From: Microbacterium esteraromaticum
Lineage (GTDB): Bacteria > Actinomycetota > Actinomycetes > Actinomycetales > Microbacteriaceae
DNA length: 64,000 nt
Assembly: GCF_017303215.1 (NCBI RefSeq)
Contig: NZ_JAEMWU010000002.1
Location: 186,001 to 250,000, forward strand
Reading direction: 5' to 3'
Below, piece after piece: positions 31,206 through 40,479 of the stretch. The first letter of the stretch is position 1, and each line of letters begins with the position of its first letter. The notes under the pieces are model-generated. The model was not told the DNA's origin and made no database searches. It was given only the letters and a program-made list of their open reading frames with translations. The position numbers and the translations under genes are program-made.

Positions 31206-33668
31206 ATGACATCGTCCTCTTCCGCGTTCTCGCGTCGGACCTGTGCCGTCGCGGGCGTGCTGCTCTCTGCGGCCCTCGTGCTGCCGCCAACTGCTGCGGC
31301 GTCCGCCACCGCCACGGAAGTGGCTCTACCGCCGACTTCTCCAGCGATCACTGAGACCGACGACTCGGCGCGTTCGTCCAACACGCCCGCGGAATCCGCG
31401 AGCGGGGCACCCAGCGCCGACGCGGCCGCCGACGCCGCGGAGGGTTCCACGATCTCGCTCTCCACCAGCGACGCGATCGCAGGCGCGCCACTTGTGGTCA
31501 CCTACGCGACCGATCAGCCGGACGCACAGAACTGGATCGGCATCTACCGCGAGAACGTGACCCCCGGGGATTCGCCCTCGGTGATCTGGAAGTACACGCC
31601 GAACGCCAGCGGCGAGGCGGCCTTCACCTTGGAACTTGAGCCCGGCGCATACGAGGTGTGGTTCCTCGCAGATGGCGGCTACACCCCGCTCTCTGAGCCT
31701 CTGCCGCTCACCGTCACGGCTGATCCAAACGCGCCGGAACCGCTTGAGCCGGGCGACCCGGAGGCCCCCGTGAACATCGACCCGGTCGCAACAGATGTCA
31801 GTACGGACGGTGTGCTGCTGCGGGCCGGCTTCACGGACGGTTCCTTGCCGGAGGGGTGGTCGACGACGTTCGAAGCGTCCGTCACGGGCGACGACCGGTA
31901 CGCCGGTTGGCAACCCACAACGCGCGCCGCCTGGTCTGCAACGAGTGACCGGATGCGGGACCGCTTCGGACGCACTGACCGCGGATTCCTGGTCGCCGAC
32001 GCCGCGCAGTTCGGCGGGGCTCCGTTCACCGCCGCGCTTGCCAGCGCGCCGGTCGGCGTCGCTGAGCTCGATGCGGTGCGTCTCACTTTCGACAGCCACT
32101 ACCGCGGGGCGCCCGGGCAGAGCGGCGTCGTCCTGGCCAGCTTCGACGGGGCGGCCCCGATCGAGGTGCTGCGGCTCGATTCGACGAGCGTGACAGACGG
32201 CTACGACGGCATGCAGTTGAACGCTGCCCAGGACGTCACCATTGACACCCCGGCGCGAGCGAAGTCCGTGGTGTTCTCGTGGGAGTTCACCGGTGGCGCC
32301 GAGGCGCAGTACTGGGGAATCGACTCCATCACGGTGCATCAGGCACAGGCCGCGACCGATACGGAGCCGACGCAGGCCTGGGTCGTTTCGGACATCCAGG
32401 GGCATCCCAAGGACCTCGCTCACGGAATCGAGGATTTCGCGCGGCTCTCTCCCGATGCTGACGGGCTGCTGATGGTGGGGGACATCGTGGCGTCCGGCAC
32501 AACCCGTGAATGGCAGGAGGTAGCCGACGTAATGGAGGCCTCTGCAGCTATCCGCCCCCCGAAGACCGTAGCGGGCATGGGCAATCACGAGCGGTACGCC
32601 AACGGCGGTTTCGACGCCAACTTCCAGCGGTTCCTGACGTTCGCTGACAGGGATCGCGCGTGGGACGAGTACGTGCTCGAAGGGCCGGCGGGCGACCTCC
32701 CCGTGATCGTGCTCGGGCAGGAGATGGCAGGACCGTCTGATGTGCCGATGACGGACGCGCAGGTCGAGTTCCTCGAAGACCGGCTCGCACACTGGACGGC
32801 TCAGAACGCGCAGGTCATTGTCATGACGCACTTCCCGCTCGGGAACACCGTCTCCGCCTCGTGGCTGCCGTGGTACAGCGCCCACCACCAGCACAATCAG
32901 CGCCTCACGAGCATTCTCGGCAACTACCCCAACGCGGTGGTGCTGAGCGGCCACACGCACTACCCCGCCGAGCTCGGCGACTGGGCGATGCAGCGCCGCA
33001 CCGCGGATGGCCACGCGGACGGGTTCTGGGCTGTGAACACGCTCGCGATGCACATCGAATGGGATGCGCGGGGCGAGAACACCGCTGGAGCGACCGAGGT
33101 GACCACGCGGGACGTCAATCGCGGGCTCACGCTGGACTCCTATGGGGACCGCATCGTGATCACCGCGCACGACTTCGCCACCGACACGCAGCTGCGGCAG
33201 ATCACAATTCCGAACCCGCTTGTTGAGTTCGCTGCACAGCTCGCGCCGGACAGCGAGCGGGACGCGGACTACTCGGCTGTGGACACTGCTCTCGGCACCG
33301 TACCCGCCGAACTTGAGGGGTACACCCCGGAGTCTGCCGCTGTCGTTGCCGCAGCCGTTGCCGCCGTCGAGCGCGGTCTTGGTGCCGACCGCCAGGCCGA
33401 GGTTGCCGCGATGGCCGACGCGATCGTCGCCGCCGTCGCGGGGCTCGTGCCCGTCAGCACGGAGCCGGGTACGAGCACGCCGGAGCCCACTCCTGACACG
33501 GCGAAGCCGGGTGAGGCAGCATCCGGATCTGACGCATCCGCGCTTGCGACGACCGGTTCGGGCAGCGCCGTAGGGCTCTGGGCTGGTGCCCTTGCGCTGC
33601 TCTCGGCAGGCGCGGCACTCGTGCTCGCGCGCCGTGGGCGCAGAACACGGGAACACGTCACCGAGTAA
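31206..33668 (+). CDS. LAXTG-anchored metallophosphoesterase
   Basis: The 820-residue secreted protein has a signal peptide (about residues 1-38), an Ala/Ser-rich spacer, a small Ig-like domain (SLSTSDAIAGAPLVVTYATD), a lectin-like beta domain, then a calcineurin-like phosphoesterase from about residue 390 with VVSDIQGH, VGDIVA, GMGNHER, MTHFPL and LSGHTHYP metal ligands. A Pro/Thr spacer leads to LATTG at 780-784, a membrane helix and a basic tail. It probably hydrolyses phosphomonoesters or diesters at the cell surface. AAAGGA precedes the ATG. The phosphonate-type transporter behind it suggests a phosphorus-scavenging role, inferred from position only. Confidence 0.88.
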   Translation: MTSSSSAFSRRTCAVAGVLLSAALVLPPTAAASATATEVALPPTSPAITETDDSARSSNTPAESASGAPSADAAADAAEGSTISLSTSDAIAGAPLVVTYATDQPDAQNWIGIYRENVTPGDSPSVIWKYTPNASGEAAFTLELEPGAYEVWFLADGGYTPLSEPLPLTVTADPNAPEPLEPGDPEAPVNIDPVATDVSTDGVLLRAGFTDGSLPEGWSTTFEASVTGDDRYAGWQPTTRAAWSATSDRMRDRFGRTDRGFLVADAAQFGGAPFTAALASAPVGVAELDAVRLTFDSHYRGAPGQSGVVLASFDGAAPIEVLRLDSTSVTDGYDGMQLNAAQDVTIDTPARAKSVVFSWEFTGGAEAQYWGIDSITVHQAQAATDTEPTQAWVVSDIQGHPKDLAHGIEDFARLSPDADGLLMVGDIVASGTTREWQEVADVMEASAAIRPPKTVAGMGNHERYANGGFDANFQRFLTFADRDRAWDEYVLEGPAGDLPVIVLGQEMAGPSDVPMTDAQVEFLEDRLAHWTAQNAQVIVMTHFPLGNTVSASWLPWYSAHHQHNQRLTSILGNYPNAVVLSGHTHYPAELGDWAMQRRTADGHADGFWAVNTLAMHIEWDARGENTAGATEVTTRDVNRGLTLDSYGDRIVITAHDFATDTQLRQITIPNPLVEFAAQLAPDSERDADYSAVDTALGTVPAELEGYTPESAAVVAAAVAAVERGLGADRQAEVAAMADAIVAAVAGLVPVSTEPGTSTPEPTPDTAKPGEAASGSDASALATTGSGSAVGLWAGALALLSAGAALVLARRGRRTREHVTE

Positions 33669-33681
33669 CCCGAGAAAAGCC

Positions 33682-33723
33682 GCACTCCTCGTGCTGAGGT
33701 CTCAACCTCAGCACGAGGAGTGC
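33682..33723 (+). terminator. Terminator after the wall phosphoesterase
   Basis: A perfect 19-bp stem (33682-33700 with 33705-33723), loop CTCA. The 316-base gap to phnE contains this and the hairpin at 33903-33940, and nothing else recognised. Confidence 0.82.
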
Positions 33724-33902
33724 TTATCTATTCACAGATGTTTGGATGCTGAAGGACATGACGGGCGCAGTAACCACGCGGCTGTCCCTCCGCGATTATG
33801 CGGGGGATCGTGAGCGCCAACCGCCTCGCGAGTTATCCGTACGGTCGGTCTCCAGCAGCAGAAGCCGGACTCAGAGCCCAGCGGTGACGCTCACCGACAG
33901 AG

Positions 33903-33940
33903 GAAGACGGTGGCTTCCCCTAGGAGAAGCCACCGTCTTC
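33903..33940 (-). terminator. Terminator of the phn operon
   Basis: A 15-bp perfect stem (33903-33917 with 33926-33940), extended by the short outer pairing GCTCAC/GTGAGC. It lies just past the end of the phnE fusion on the minus strand and may act in both directions. Confidence 0.75.
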
Positions 33941-33984
33941 AGTGAGCGATGTCGCGTGACATCGCGAAGTTCGATGCTCGCGGC

Positions 33985-35748
33985 CTACGCGAGAAGGCGG
34001 CGCAGCCAGGAGGAGAGACCCTCCACCAGAAAGACGATCACGAGAACGCTCAGAAGCAGGAACAGCATCTCATGCTGGTTGATTCGTGCCGCACTCGCGA
34101 GCATGTAGCCGATGCCCCCACCGCCGACGATGCCGAGGACCGTAGCCGAACGAATGTTGGTGTCGAGGAGGTACAACGTGTGCCCCACGAACGCCGGCAC
34201 CGCCTGCGGGAACGTCGCCCCCGCGAAGACCTGCATTCGGGTTGCACCCACCGCGGTGAGTGCACGTTCCGGGCCTGGCTTCACCTCCTCGAGCGAGTCC
34301 GCGACAAGTTTGCCGAGCAGCCCGACGCCCCCGATCCCTAGTGCGAGCACCGCGGCACCGGGGCCGAGCCCTGTCAGGATGATGAAGAACAAAGCGAGAA
34401 GCAGCTCGGGCAGGCCGCGAATCGCGATCAGCGTGAGCCGAGCACCGGCGCGCATGATCGGGTTCGGAGCCACGTTGCGCGCGGCAAGTGCGCCGATCAG
34501 CAGAGAGAACACCACGGCGAACAGAGTCGCGGCGAAGGCGATCTGCACTGTCTCGAGGAGCGCGAGTGCCACATCGCCCCACTTCGCGTGCGCGAGCGAC
34601 GGTGGCCACAGCCGTGCGGATGCGATCCCGAGGTTCTTCCAGAAGTATGCGAAGCTGCTGCCCTGCGTCGCGGCGATGACCACGGACACGCAGAGGATGA
34701 GGGCGGCTCCCCAGAAGAGGCCCGCCTGGCGTCGCCGATCCGGTGTCCAGGGAATGCGCCCCTCCCGCCCCTTCCGCAGCTCGGCATCCTGGCTGGCAGC
34801 GATACGTGCCGCGGCGTTCTTCGAAGCTGGCGCCGAGGTGAAACGTCGCACCAGTCGGTGAGCGATGCTGCGGCCCGCGGGCTGTGTTCCGAGCAGGGAA
34901 CGCCGGATCAGTGCCGAGACGACCTCGAAGACGACGCACAGTACGAAGATGATGATCGCGTAGGGGATGGCCTCGCGGTAGTTCAGCGTTTGCATGGCGT
35001 GGCTGAGCTGCTGACCGAGACCTGCCACACCGACGAAGCCGAGAATCACCGAGACGCGGAGATTGATATCGGCTCGGTGCAACACGATTGCGATGTACGC
35101 GGGCAGCACTTGCGGCCAGACGCCGCCCCAGAACTGCTGCGCCCGGCTCGCCCCCGCTGCGCGCAGCGCGCGGACAGGGCCCTCATCGATCTGCTCGATC
35201 GCGTCGGCGGTGAGCTTGCTGATCATGCCAACGGAATGGATGCCGAGAGCGAGTACCCCGGCGAGTGCACCCTGCCCGATCACAAGGGCGAAGATCATCG
35301 CCATGATCGCATCTGGTGCCGCTCGTGTGGTGACGCCGAGAAAGCGCCCGAGTACCCCGCTACCGCGGCCCGGGGTCGTGTTGCGGGCGGCGAGATACGC
35401 AACCGGAATCGAGAGCGCGGCCGCGAGTGCGGTCCCGCAGAACACAATGGCAAGCGTCAGCGCACTGAGCCAGACCGTCTCTCCCACCGTGGGCCAGACG
35501 AACGGTACGGTGCGACCGAGAAACTGCCCTGTGTACTCGGTTCCCCTCAGCAGTTGATCCCAGGAGAGCCCGACGCCACGGAACGACCACAGGCCTGCGG
35601 CGAGCAGTGCGAGCAGCAGAGTGGTCGCGATGATCGCGTTGCGACTCGGTGGCGGGAGCGTGGCGCGATTGCGCCCCGATCGCGGGGATGGCACCGGCGG
35701 CCCCGACGGCGCCTGTCGCGTGACCGGTTCTGTCGTCACGCCGCTCAC
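33985..35748 (-). CDS. phnE: Phosphonate-type ABC transporter permease, PhnE-PhnE fusion
   Basis: The 587-residue membrane protein is two PhnE permeases in one chain: one at about residues 40-300 with the EAA loop DEGPVRALRAAGASRAQQFW, one at about 340-587 with EEVKPGPERALTAVGATRMQ. A hydrophilic linker (ARIAASQDAELRKGREGR) joins them. In many genomes these are two genes, so the fusion fixes the permease dimer. It serves uptake of phosphonate, phosphite or similar phosphorus compounds. The GTG overlaps the phnC stop (GTGA). Confidence 0.92.
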   Translation of the reverse strand: MSGVTTEPVTRQAPSGPPVPSPRSGRNRATLPPPSRNAIIATTLLLALLAAGLWSFRGVGLSWDQLLRGTEYTGQFLGRTVPFVWPTVGETVWLSALTLAIVFCGTALAAALSIPVAYLAARNTTPGRGSGVLGRFLGVTTRAAPDAIMAMIFALVIGQGALAGVLALGIHSVGMISKLTADAIEQIDEGPVRALRAAGASRAQQFWGGVWPQVLPAYIAIVLHRADINLRVSVILGFVGVAGLGQQLSHAMQTLNYREAIPYAIIIFVLCVVFEVVSALIRRSLLGTQPAGRSIAHRLVRRFTSAPASKNAAARIAASQDAELRKGREGRIPWTPDRRRQAGLFWGAALILCVSVVIAATQGSSFAYFWKNLGIASARLWPPSLAHAKWGDVALALLETVQIAFAATLFAVVFSLLIGALAARNVAPNPIMRAGARLTLIAIRGLPELLLALFFIILTGLGPGAAVLALGIGGVGLLGKLVADSLEEVKPGPERALTAVGATRMQVFAGATFPQAVPAFVGHTLYLLDTNIRSATVLGIVGGGGIGYMLASAARINQHEMLFLLLSVLVIVFLVEGLSSWLRRLLA

Positions 35749-36599
35749 GCGAGCACCTCGCTCAGCTCGCGCGCGTCGTGGGATGCGGGGGTACCCGCGA
35801 GAACGACGGGCGGACCCGGCTGGTCGAGTGCCGCCGAGTCAGCATCCACGGAGACCTGTCGGTACACCTGCATCACGGTCTGCGCGTCGAGCCCGCCGGC
35901 GGGAAGGTCGAGTACCACTCCGCCATGCCGCAAACCGACGATACGATCGGCCCAGGCGAGAGCCAGATCTACCTGATGGAGGCTGCACACGACCGTGAGG
36001 CCGCGCCGTTCGGCGATCTCGCGGATCAGCGTCATCACCTGCTGTGAGGACTCGGGGTCGAGGGAGGCTACGGGCTCATCCGCGAGAAGGATCTCGGGCT
36101 CCTGCATCAACGCCCGTGCGATCGCGACGCGCTGTTGCTGGCCGCCCGAGAGCGTGTCAGCGCGCTGGAACGCGACGTGCTCGAGTCCTACCTCCGCGAG
36201 CAACTCGAGTGCGCGGATCCGCAGTCTGCGCGGGTAGCTGAGGAGCCCGAGTCGCGGGCCGCGGAGCGTGGCCAGTGCGCCGGTCAGCACATTCTCGAGC
36301 ACTGAGATTGGGCCTACGAGTTCGAACTGCTGAAAGATGAAGCCGAGACGGCTGCGGATTGCTCGCAGCAGTCTGCCCCGTGCGTCTCCGACGGGAGATC
36401 CGAAGACCCGTACCTCGCCGGAACTCGCCATCTCCAGTCCGTTGAGATGCCGCAACAAGGTGGACTTGCCGGATCCGGAGAGCCCCAGGAGGACCACGAT
36501 CTCGCCGGTGGCCACGCTGAGCGATACCCCGTCGAGGGCCCGTGTGGAACCGTACTGCTTCGAGACGTCGGTGAGCTGGATAGCTGGTGTGTCAGACAT
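35745..36599 (-). CDS. phnC: Phosphonate-type ABC transporter ATP-binding protein
   Basis: The 284-residue ATPase has Walker [10 protein letters not shown] near residues 39-47, the Q-loop [11 protein letters not shown], the signature [15 protein letters not shown], Walker [16 protein letters not shown] and the H-loop SLHQVDLA. The sequence is closest to PhnC of phosphonate/phosphite importers. The ATG at 36599 starts MSDTPAIQL, and the stop overlaps phnE. The gene is separated from phnD by a hairpin at 36659-36696. Confidence 0.93.
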   Translation of the reverse strand: MSDTPAIQLTDVSKQYGSTRALDGVSLSVATGEIVVLLGLSGSGKSTLLRHLNGLEMASSGEVRVFGSPVGDARGRLLRAIRSRLGFIFQQFELVGPISVLENVLTGALATLRGPRLGLLSYPRRLRIRALELLAEVGLEHVAFQRADTLSGGQQQRVAIARALMQEPEILLADEPVASLDPESSQQVMTLIREIAERRGLTVVCSLHQVDLALAWADRIVGLRHGGVVLDLPAGGLDAQTVMQVYRQVSVDADSAALDQPGPPVVLAGTPASHDARELSEVLA

Positions 36600-36658
36600 G
36601 GGGCGGTGCTCCTCAGGTCGGGATGGATGTCGTGGTGCGGGGCGCCCCGCGGACGGTT

Positions 36659-36696
36659 CCGGAGGCCCGAGCCGGCGTGCGGCGTCGGGCCTCCGG
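36659..36696 (-). terminator. Intra-operon hairpin between phnD and phnC
   Basis: A 12-bp GC-rich stem (36659-36670 with 36685-36696) without a T-tract. Such hairpins after binding-protein genes often protect or partly terminate the message so that the binding protein is made in excess. Confidence 0.6.
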
Positions 36697-36710
36697 GGCT
36701 TATCCGTGGG

Positions 36711-37640
36711 CTACGGCTGGCACTGCGCGGCGCCGGTCTCTTCGCAGACCTTGCGCACGCTGTCGTAGTAGGAGTCCTCGACGGGGACGAGCTCAGTGAA
36801 GAAGGCTCTGAATGCGTCGGTGATCTCGATCCCTTCAGCAGCGATCTGGTCGATCGTGATGTTCTGGAGCGAGTCCTTGAGGGACTGCTGCACGTCATCC
36901 GGAAGGTTCGTGGAAACTACGAGAGGCGCACCCGGCACAGTGACCCGGTTGATCACCTCCAGGTCGCCTTCGGCGAAGAGCCCGTCTGCGATCCCCGTCA
37001 CCTCCACGACGGCGTCCTCTACGAAGCCCGCATCGCACTCGACGCCCTGAGCCGTCTTCTGCGCGGACGCGTCGTGACCGCCCGCGAAGACCGGCGTCAC
37101 GTCAGTCTCGGGATCGATCCCCGCGCCGAGCAGTTCCGCGCTCGGGTAGAGGTAGCCGGAGGTGGAGCCAGGATCGACGAAGCAGACCTTCTTTCCCTTG
37201 AGATCTTCGATCTTCGTGATGTCGGAACCGGCGGGCACGACCGTGAGCGACTCGTAGCCGGGCTCGGCGCCCTCACTCGTGACGGTCACGCCGATCGGCG
37301 TCAGCGGCGCGCCACCGTTCGTGGCGGCTACATAGGTGAAGCCCGAGAAGTTGCCGATGTCGATCCGGCCGGCGATCGAGGCCTCGACGAGCGCGGCGTA
37401 GTCGGTGGACTGCACCAGCTCGACCTCTTTGCCCGTCTTCGCGGCGATGTAGTCGACGAGAGGCTGGAAGTTGCTCTCGACCGACTGCTGATCAGGGACC
37501 ATGCCCATGACCAGGGTGTTCTCGTCCTTGGCAAAGCCATCGGTGTCTGCGGACTCAGCGGGCGCAGAGCAGGCGACGAGCGTGCCGACGAGGGAGAGGC
37601 CAGCGACGAGCGCGAGGCCGCGGCGGAGTGGTGAATTCAC
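36711..37640 (-). CDS. phnD: Phosphate/phosphite/phosphonate-binding lipoprotein
   Basis: The 309-residue solute-binding protein has a lipoprotein signal with the lipobox LVAC near residue 24, and the PhnD fold with the early LVMGMVPDQQSVESNFQPLVDYI and the ligand-loop region VDPGSTSGYLYPS. It catches the ligand outside the membrane for the PhnCE importer. Whether the ligand is phosphonate, phosphite or hypophosphite cannot be decided by reading. GTG start with AAAGG seven bases ahead. Confidence 0.93.
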   Translation of the reverse strand: MNSPLRRGLALVAGLSLVGTLVACSAPAESADTDGFAKDENTLVMGMVPDQQSVESNFQPLVDYIAAKTGKEVELVQSTDYAALVEASIAGRIDIGNFSGFTYVAATNGGAPLTPIGVTVTSEGAEPGYESLTVVPAGSDITKIEDLKGKKVCFVDPGSTSGYLYPSAELLGAGIDPETDVTPVFAGGHDASAQKTAQGVECDAGFVEDAVVEVTGIADGLFAEGDLEVINRVTVPGAPLVVSTNLPDDVQQSLKDSLQNITIDQIAAEGIEITDAFRAFFTELVPVEDSYYDSVRKVCEETGAAQCQP

Positions 37641-37694
37641 GGGGATACCTTTCAGTGGTGGGTGCGGAACAAATGACGTGAGTGAAGTCGGAGA

Positions 37695-38432
37695 TCAGGG
37701 TGTGGAGGCATGCGTGTTCCGTTGGGCGACCGCGCGGACCCAGGCCGCGTCAGCACCGCGCAAGTCCGGCACGGACTCGTGCGCGTCCGCTGTCCAGCTC
37801 GCGCTGTCCGCGCGGACGAGCACGCTCGTGCATCCGGCCGCGAGGGCAGCCTGCAGACCGACAGCGGAGTCCTCGAACACGACGCACTCCGACGGCGCGC
37901 GACCGAGTAGCTCGGCCGCCCGAAGATACGGCTCGGGGTGTGGCTTCGCCAGGGCCACGTCGTCGGCGCTGATCGTGTGGGTGAAGAGCGAGAAGTCGAC
38001 CTGGCTGGCAACGGCATCGACCCAGCGCCGCGTGGAACTCGTCACCAGCACGAGCGGAACGCCCGCATCGTGCAACGACCGTAGGAGCTCTTCCGCTCCC
38101 GGGCGCCACCGGATGTTGCCTTCCATGGCGGTGAGCGAGCGCGTCTCGAGCTGCGCCGCGACCGCGGAGGGCTTGGCAACCTCTTCGCCGATCAAGGCGG
38201 CGATTCGGGTGCTCGCCTGCTCGGTTGTGGCTCCTTCGAGGCTTGCTACTGCATCCTCAGCGGGGGTCACGCCGAACGCGTAGAACACCGCGCGCACCGT
38301 GTCGAGCCATGTCGCCTCGGTGTCGAGCAGTGTGCCGTCCATGTCGCACAGCACGGCCAGGCGCGAGGAGAGGACTCCGGGCGCGGGGCGTTGAGGGGTA
38401 TCCGCGATCAGTGAGGCGGGAGCGATGTTCAC
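37695..38432 (-). CDS. HAD-superfamily hydrolase (beta-phosphoglucomutase-like)
   Basis: The protein of about 245 residues has motif I CDMDGTLLDTEATWLDTVRAVFYAFGV, motif II LVLVTSSTRRW, Lys motif ALAKPHPEPYLRAAELLG and motif IV VFEDSAVGLQAALAAG. This class C1-cap HAD group includes phosphatases and phosphonoacetaldehyde hydrolases; the Lys typical of phosphonatase is not evident, so a phosphatase is more likely. It leads the phn operon, suggesting it acts on the imported compound or a product. The start is uncertain: GTG at 38432 is chosen, GTG at 38462 is possible. Confidence 0.82.
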   Translation of the reverse strand: MNIAPASLIADTPQRPAPGVLSSRLAVLCDMDGTLLDTEATWLDTVRAVFYAFGVTPAEDAVASLEGATTEQASTRIAALIGEEVAKPSAVAAQLETRSLTAMEGNIRWRPGAEELLRSLHDAGVPLVLVTSSTRRWVDAVASQVDFSLFTHTISADDVALAKPHPEPYLRAAELLGRAPSECVVFEDSAVGLQAALAAGCTSVLVRADSASWTADAHESVPDLRGADAAWVRAVAQRNTHASTP

Positions 38433-38490
38433 CCGAACATTCCGGCGGCCGCGGATGAGCACGGCCGAACGAATCCATGAACGTCTGGTG

Positions 38491-38547
38491 AACCCTCTGG
38501 AGGGTTGTGGCGGATAGGGCGGACAACTGCGAACGGCTGTCCGCCCT
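38491..38547. promoter_or_regulatory. Divergent regulatory region with two inverted repeats
   Basis: AACCCTC (38491-38497) pairs with GAGGGTT (38500-38506), and AGGGCGGACA (38516-38525) pairs with TGTCCGCCCT (38538-38547). They lie between the divergent HAD-phn operon and the GntR gene, so they are candidate operators for that regulator. Confidence 0.55.
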
Positions 38548-38573
38548 CGGCACGGGGGAGGTCACCGGCCCCG

Positions 38574-38579
38574 TACGCT
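38574..38579 (+). promoter_or_regulatory. -10 box for the leaderless GntR gene
   Basis: TACGCT ends six bases before the GTG of the GntR gene, with no ribosome site, which fits a leaderless message. Confidence 0.4.
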
Positions 38580-38585
38580 GGCCCG

Positions 38586-39344
38586 GTGACTCCTCCATCC
38601 ACCTCCTCGTATCGACACGTTCTGCGTGACCTACTCGCGCGGATCGTGGACGCCGAGTTTGCCGCTGGCACCGCGCTCCCGTCCGAGACGAAGCTCGCGG
38701 AACATTACGGCGTAGCGCGTGGAACGGTACGAAACGCGCTCTCCGGTCTCGCGGATCGCGGCATGGTGATGCCCGTGCAGGGGACGGGGTGGATTGTGCA
38801 GTCCACGCTGCATACCCAGAGCTTCGTCGAGCTGCGCTCCTTCGCGCAGTGGGCGCGGAGCAAAGGCGTAACTCCCGGCGGGCTCGTCCACGCAACGGAT
38901 GCTGGTCAGGCAAGCGCTCTGGAAGCCCGCAAACTACGAGTCGCCTTGCGCAGCCCGGTGGTGCGGGTCACGCGCACCCGCACCTTGGACGGGCGCATCG
39001 TGATGCTGGAGCGCACGACCTACCCGGAGTGGATGACGAACCATATCGTCGCGATCCCCGCCGATGAGGCATCGGTGGTGGACGCAATGCAGCGGCGGTT
39101 CGGGATCACAACCGCGCACGCGGACTACGCCATCGATACCGTGCCCGCCTCGAGCGCGGACGCTGTGTTTCTCGACGTCCGCAGATCCAGCCCGCTGTTG
39201 CGCGTGCGGCGCACAAGCTTCACGAGCGGCGGTCGTCCCATCGAGTTCGGGGAAGACCGGTATCTGCCCGACACGGTCACATTTCAGGTGCAGGCGTCCA
39301 GCGTGTCGAACACGCTCACCCGCAGCGAGTTCAGCGCTAGTTAG
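38586..39344 (+). CDS. GntR/HutC-type (UTRA) regulator, probable phn regulator
   Basis: The 252-residue protein has an N-terminal winged helix (ALPSETKLAEHYGVARGTVRNALSGLADRGMV, about residues 28-59) and a C-terminal UTRA ligand domain with RVTRTRTLDGRIVMLERTTYP and FGEDRYLPDTVTFQV. HutC-type regulators bind small ligands and control neighbouring genes. Divergence from the phn operon recalls mycobacterial PhnF, which represses phnDCE, so a phosphorus-uptake role is likely. The GTG at 38586 is supported by the adjacent -10 box. Confidence 0.87.
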   Translation: MTPPSTSSYRHVLRDLLARIVDAEFAAGTALPSETKLAEHYGVARGTVRNALSGLADRGMVMPVQGTGWIVQSTLHTQSFVELRSFAQWARSKGVTPGGLVHATDAGQASALEARKLRVALRSPVVRVTRTRTLDGRIVMLERTTYPEWMTNHIVAIPADEASVVDAMQRRFGITTAHADYAIDTVPASSADAVFLDVRRSSPLLRVRRTSFTSGGRPIEFGEDRYLPDTVTFQVQASSVSNTLTRSEFSAS

Positions 39345-39420
39345 CCGGGCTGCCTGGGGAAGGGCGCACGTTCGTCAAATGCAGGCTGGGGTCCCACGGG
39401 ATCCCAGGCTTTGGGTAGCT

Positions 39421-39451
39421 GGTCAAAGGACGCCTCGCTACGCGTTTGACC
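39421..39451. promoter_or_regulatory. Inverted repeat GGTCAAA/TTTGACC
   Basis: The arms 39421-39427 and 39445-39451 are separated by 17 bases and lie 30 bases before the IdeR box. It may end the GntR message or bind a regulator. Nearby, CTGGGGTCCC...GATCCCAG could also form a weak hairpin. Confidence 0.35.
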
Positions 39452-39480
39452 GCTGGAGCCCACACGGACGAGGCATCTAC

Positions 39481-39499
39481 TAATGTTAGCCTTACCTAA
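39481..39499. promoter_or_regulatory. IdeR/DtxR iron box
   Basis: TAATGTTAGCCTTACCTAA matches the consensus TTAGGTTAGCCTAACCTAA at 16 of 19 positions, with the best fit in the centre and right half. It lies 30 bases before the siderophore-binding lipoprotein, so the uptake operon should be repressed when iron is plentiful. Confidence 0.82.
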
Positions 39500-39528
39500 G
39501 TAGGTGCTCGACCTGCGAATCCCACCCG

Positions 39529-40479
39529 ATGAAAGGCCTCACTGTGCCCGCACGCCTCCGCCGTCCCGCAACGGCGCTCCTCGCGCTCACCGCCGCCGCA
39601 GCTCTTCTGCTCACCGGATGCGCCGTCGCCGAGACCGCCGCTGACGACACCTCCGCAACGGACGCCGATCTGCGCCAGGTCGAGCACGCACGCGGCACAA
39701 CGGACGTGCCCGAGCAGGCGCAGCGCGTCGTCACGCTGGAGCCGCTGGAGCTCGACACGGCGGTCGCCCTGGGTATCACGCCGGTCGGCGCGGCGATCGC
39801 CTCGAACATCACCGGAGCGCCCGCCTACCTCGGGGTGGAGGGTGTGCAGAGCGTGGGTACCGTCCCCGAGCCCGATCTCGAGGCCATCGCAGCGCTCAAG
39901 CCCGACCTGATCCTCGGCACCGAGACGCGCCACTCCGCGCTGTACGAGCAGCTGTCGGCCATCGCGCCCACGTTGTTCATCGCGACGCAGGCCGACCCGT
40001 GGCGCGACAACGCCGCGCTCATCGGCCAGGCCCTGAACCGTGAGGACGAGGTCGCCGCGCTGCTGGCCTCGGTCGATGAGCGTTGTGACACCCTCGCCGA
40101 CGAGTACGCCGTCGACGGCCAGACCGCGCAACTGATCCGTCCCCGCGACGAGACCACCCTCAGCCTCTACGGGCCGGTCTCGTTCGCCGGCAGCCTGCTC
40201 GAGTGCGTCGGCTACACGATCCCCGAGCGCGACTGGGCCGACGGCCTGCAGGCAGACCTCTCGCCCGAGAACATCCTCGACGCGCAGGCCGATCACGTCT
40301 TCGTCACCACCATCGATGTCGACGACGCCTCGACCATGCCCGCCGCACTCCGTCAGAACGCCGATGCCTTCGCCGCCGCGACGCTTGTCGACACCAGCTA
40401 CTGGGTGTCGGGCGTCGGACCGAAGGGAGCCCACACCGTGCTCGACGACATCGAGGCGTACCTCGAAGCGAACCGGTGA
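39529..40479 (+). CDS. Iron-siderophore ABC transporter substrate-binding lipoprotein
   Basis: The 316-residue protein has a lipoprotein signal with LLTGC (Cys at 31) and the class III periplasmic-binding fold of FepB/FhuD: an early RVVTLEPLELDTAVALGITPVG, central LKPDLILGTETRH, and C-terminal LRQNADAFAAATLVDTSYWV. It binds a ferric siderophore outside the membrane; the siderophore type is unknown. The ATG at 39529 begins the basic leader. The stop overlaps the first permease start (GTGA). It is the first gene under the IdeR box. Confidence 0.92.
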   Translation: MKGLTVPARLRRPATALLALTAAAALLLTGCAVAETAADDTSATDADLRQVEHARGTTDVPEQAQRVVTLEPLELDTAVALGITPVGAAIASNITGAPAYLGVEGVQSVGTVPEPDLEAIAALKPDLILGTETRHSALYEQLSAIAPTLFIATQADPWRDNAALIGQALNREDEVAALLASVDERCDTLADEYAVDGQTAQLIRPRDETTLSLYGPVSFAGSLLECVGYTIPERDWADGLQADLSPENILDAQADHVFVTTIDVDDASTMPAALRQNADAFAAATLVDTSYWVSGVGPKGAHTVLDDIEAYLEANR

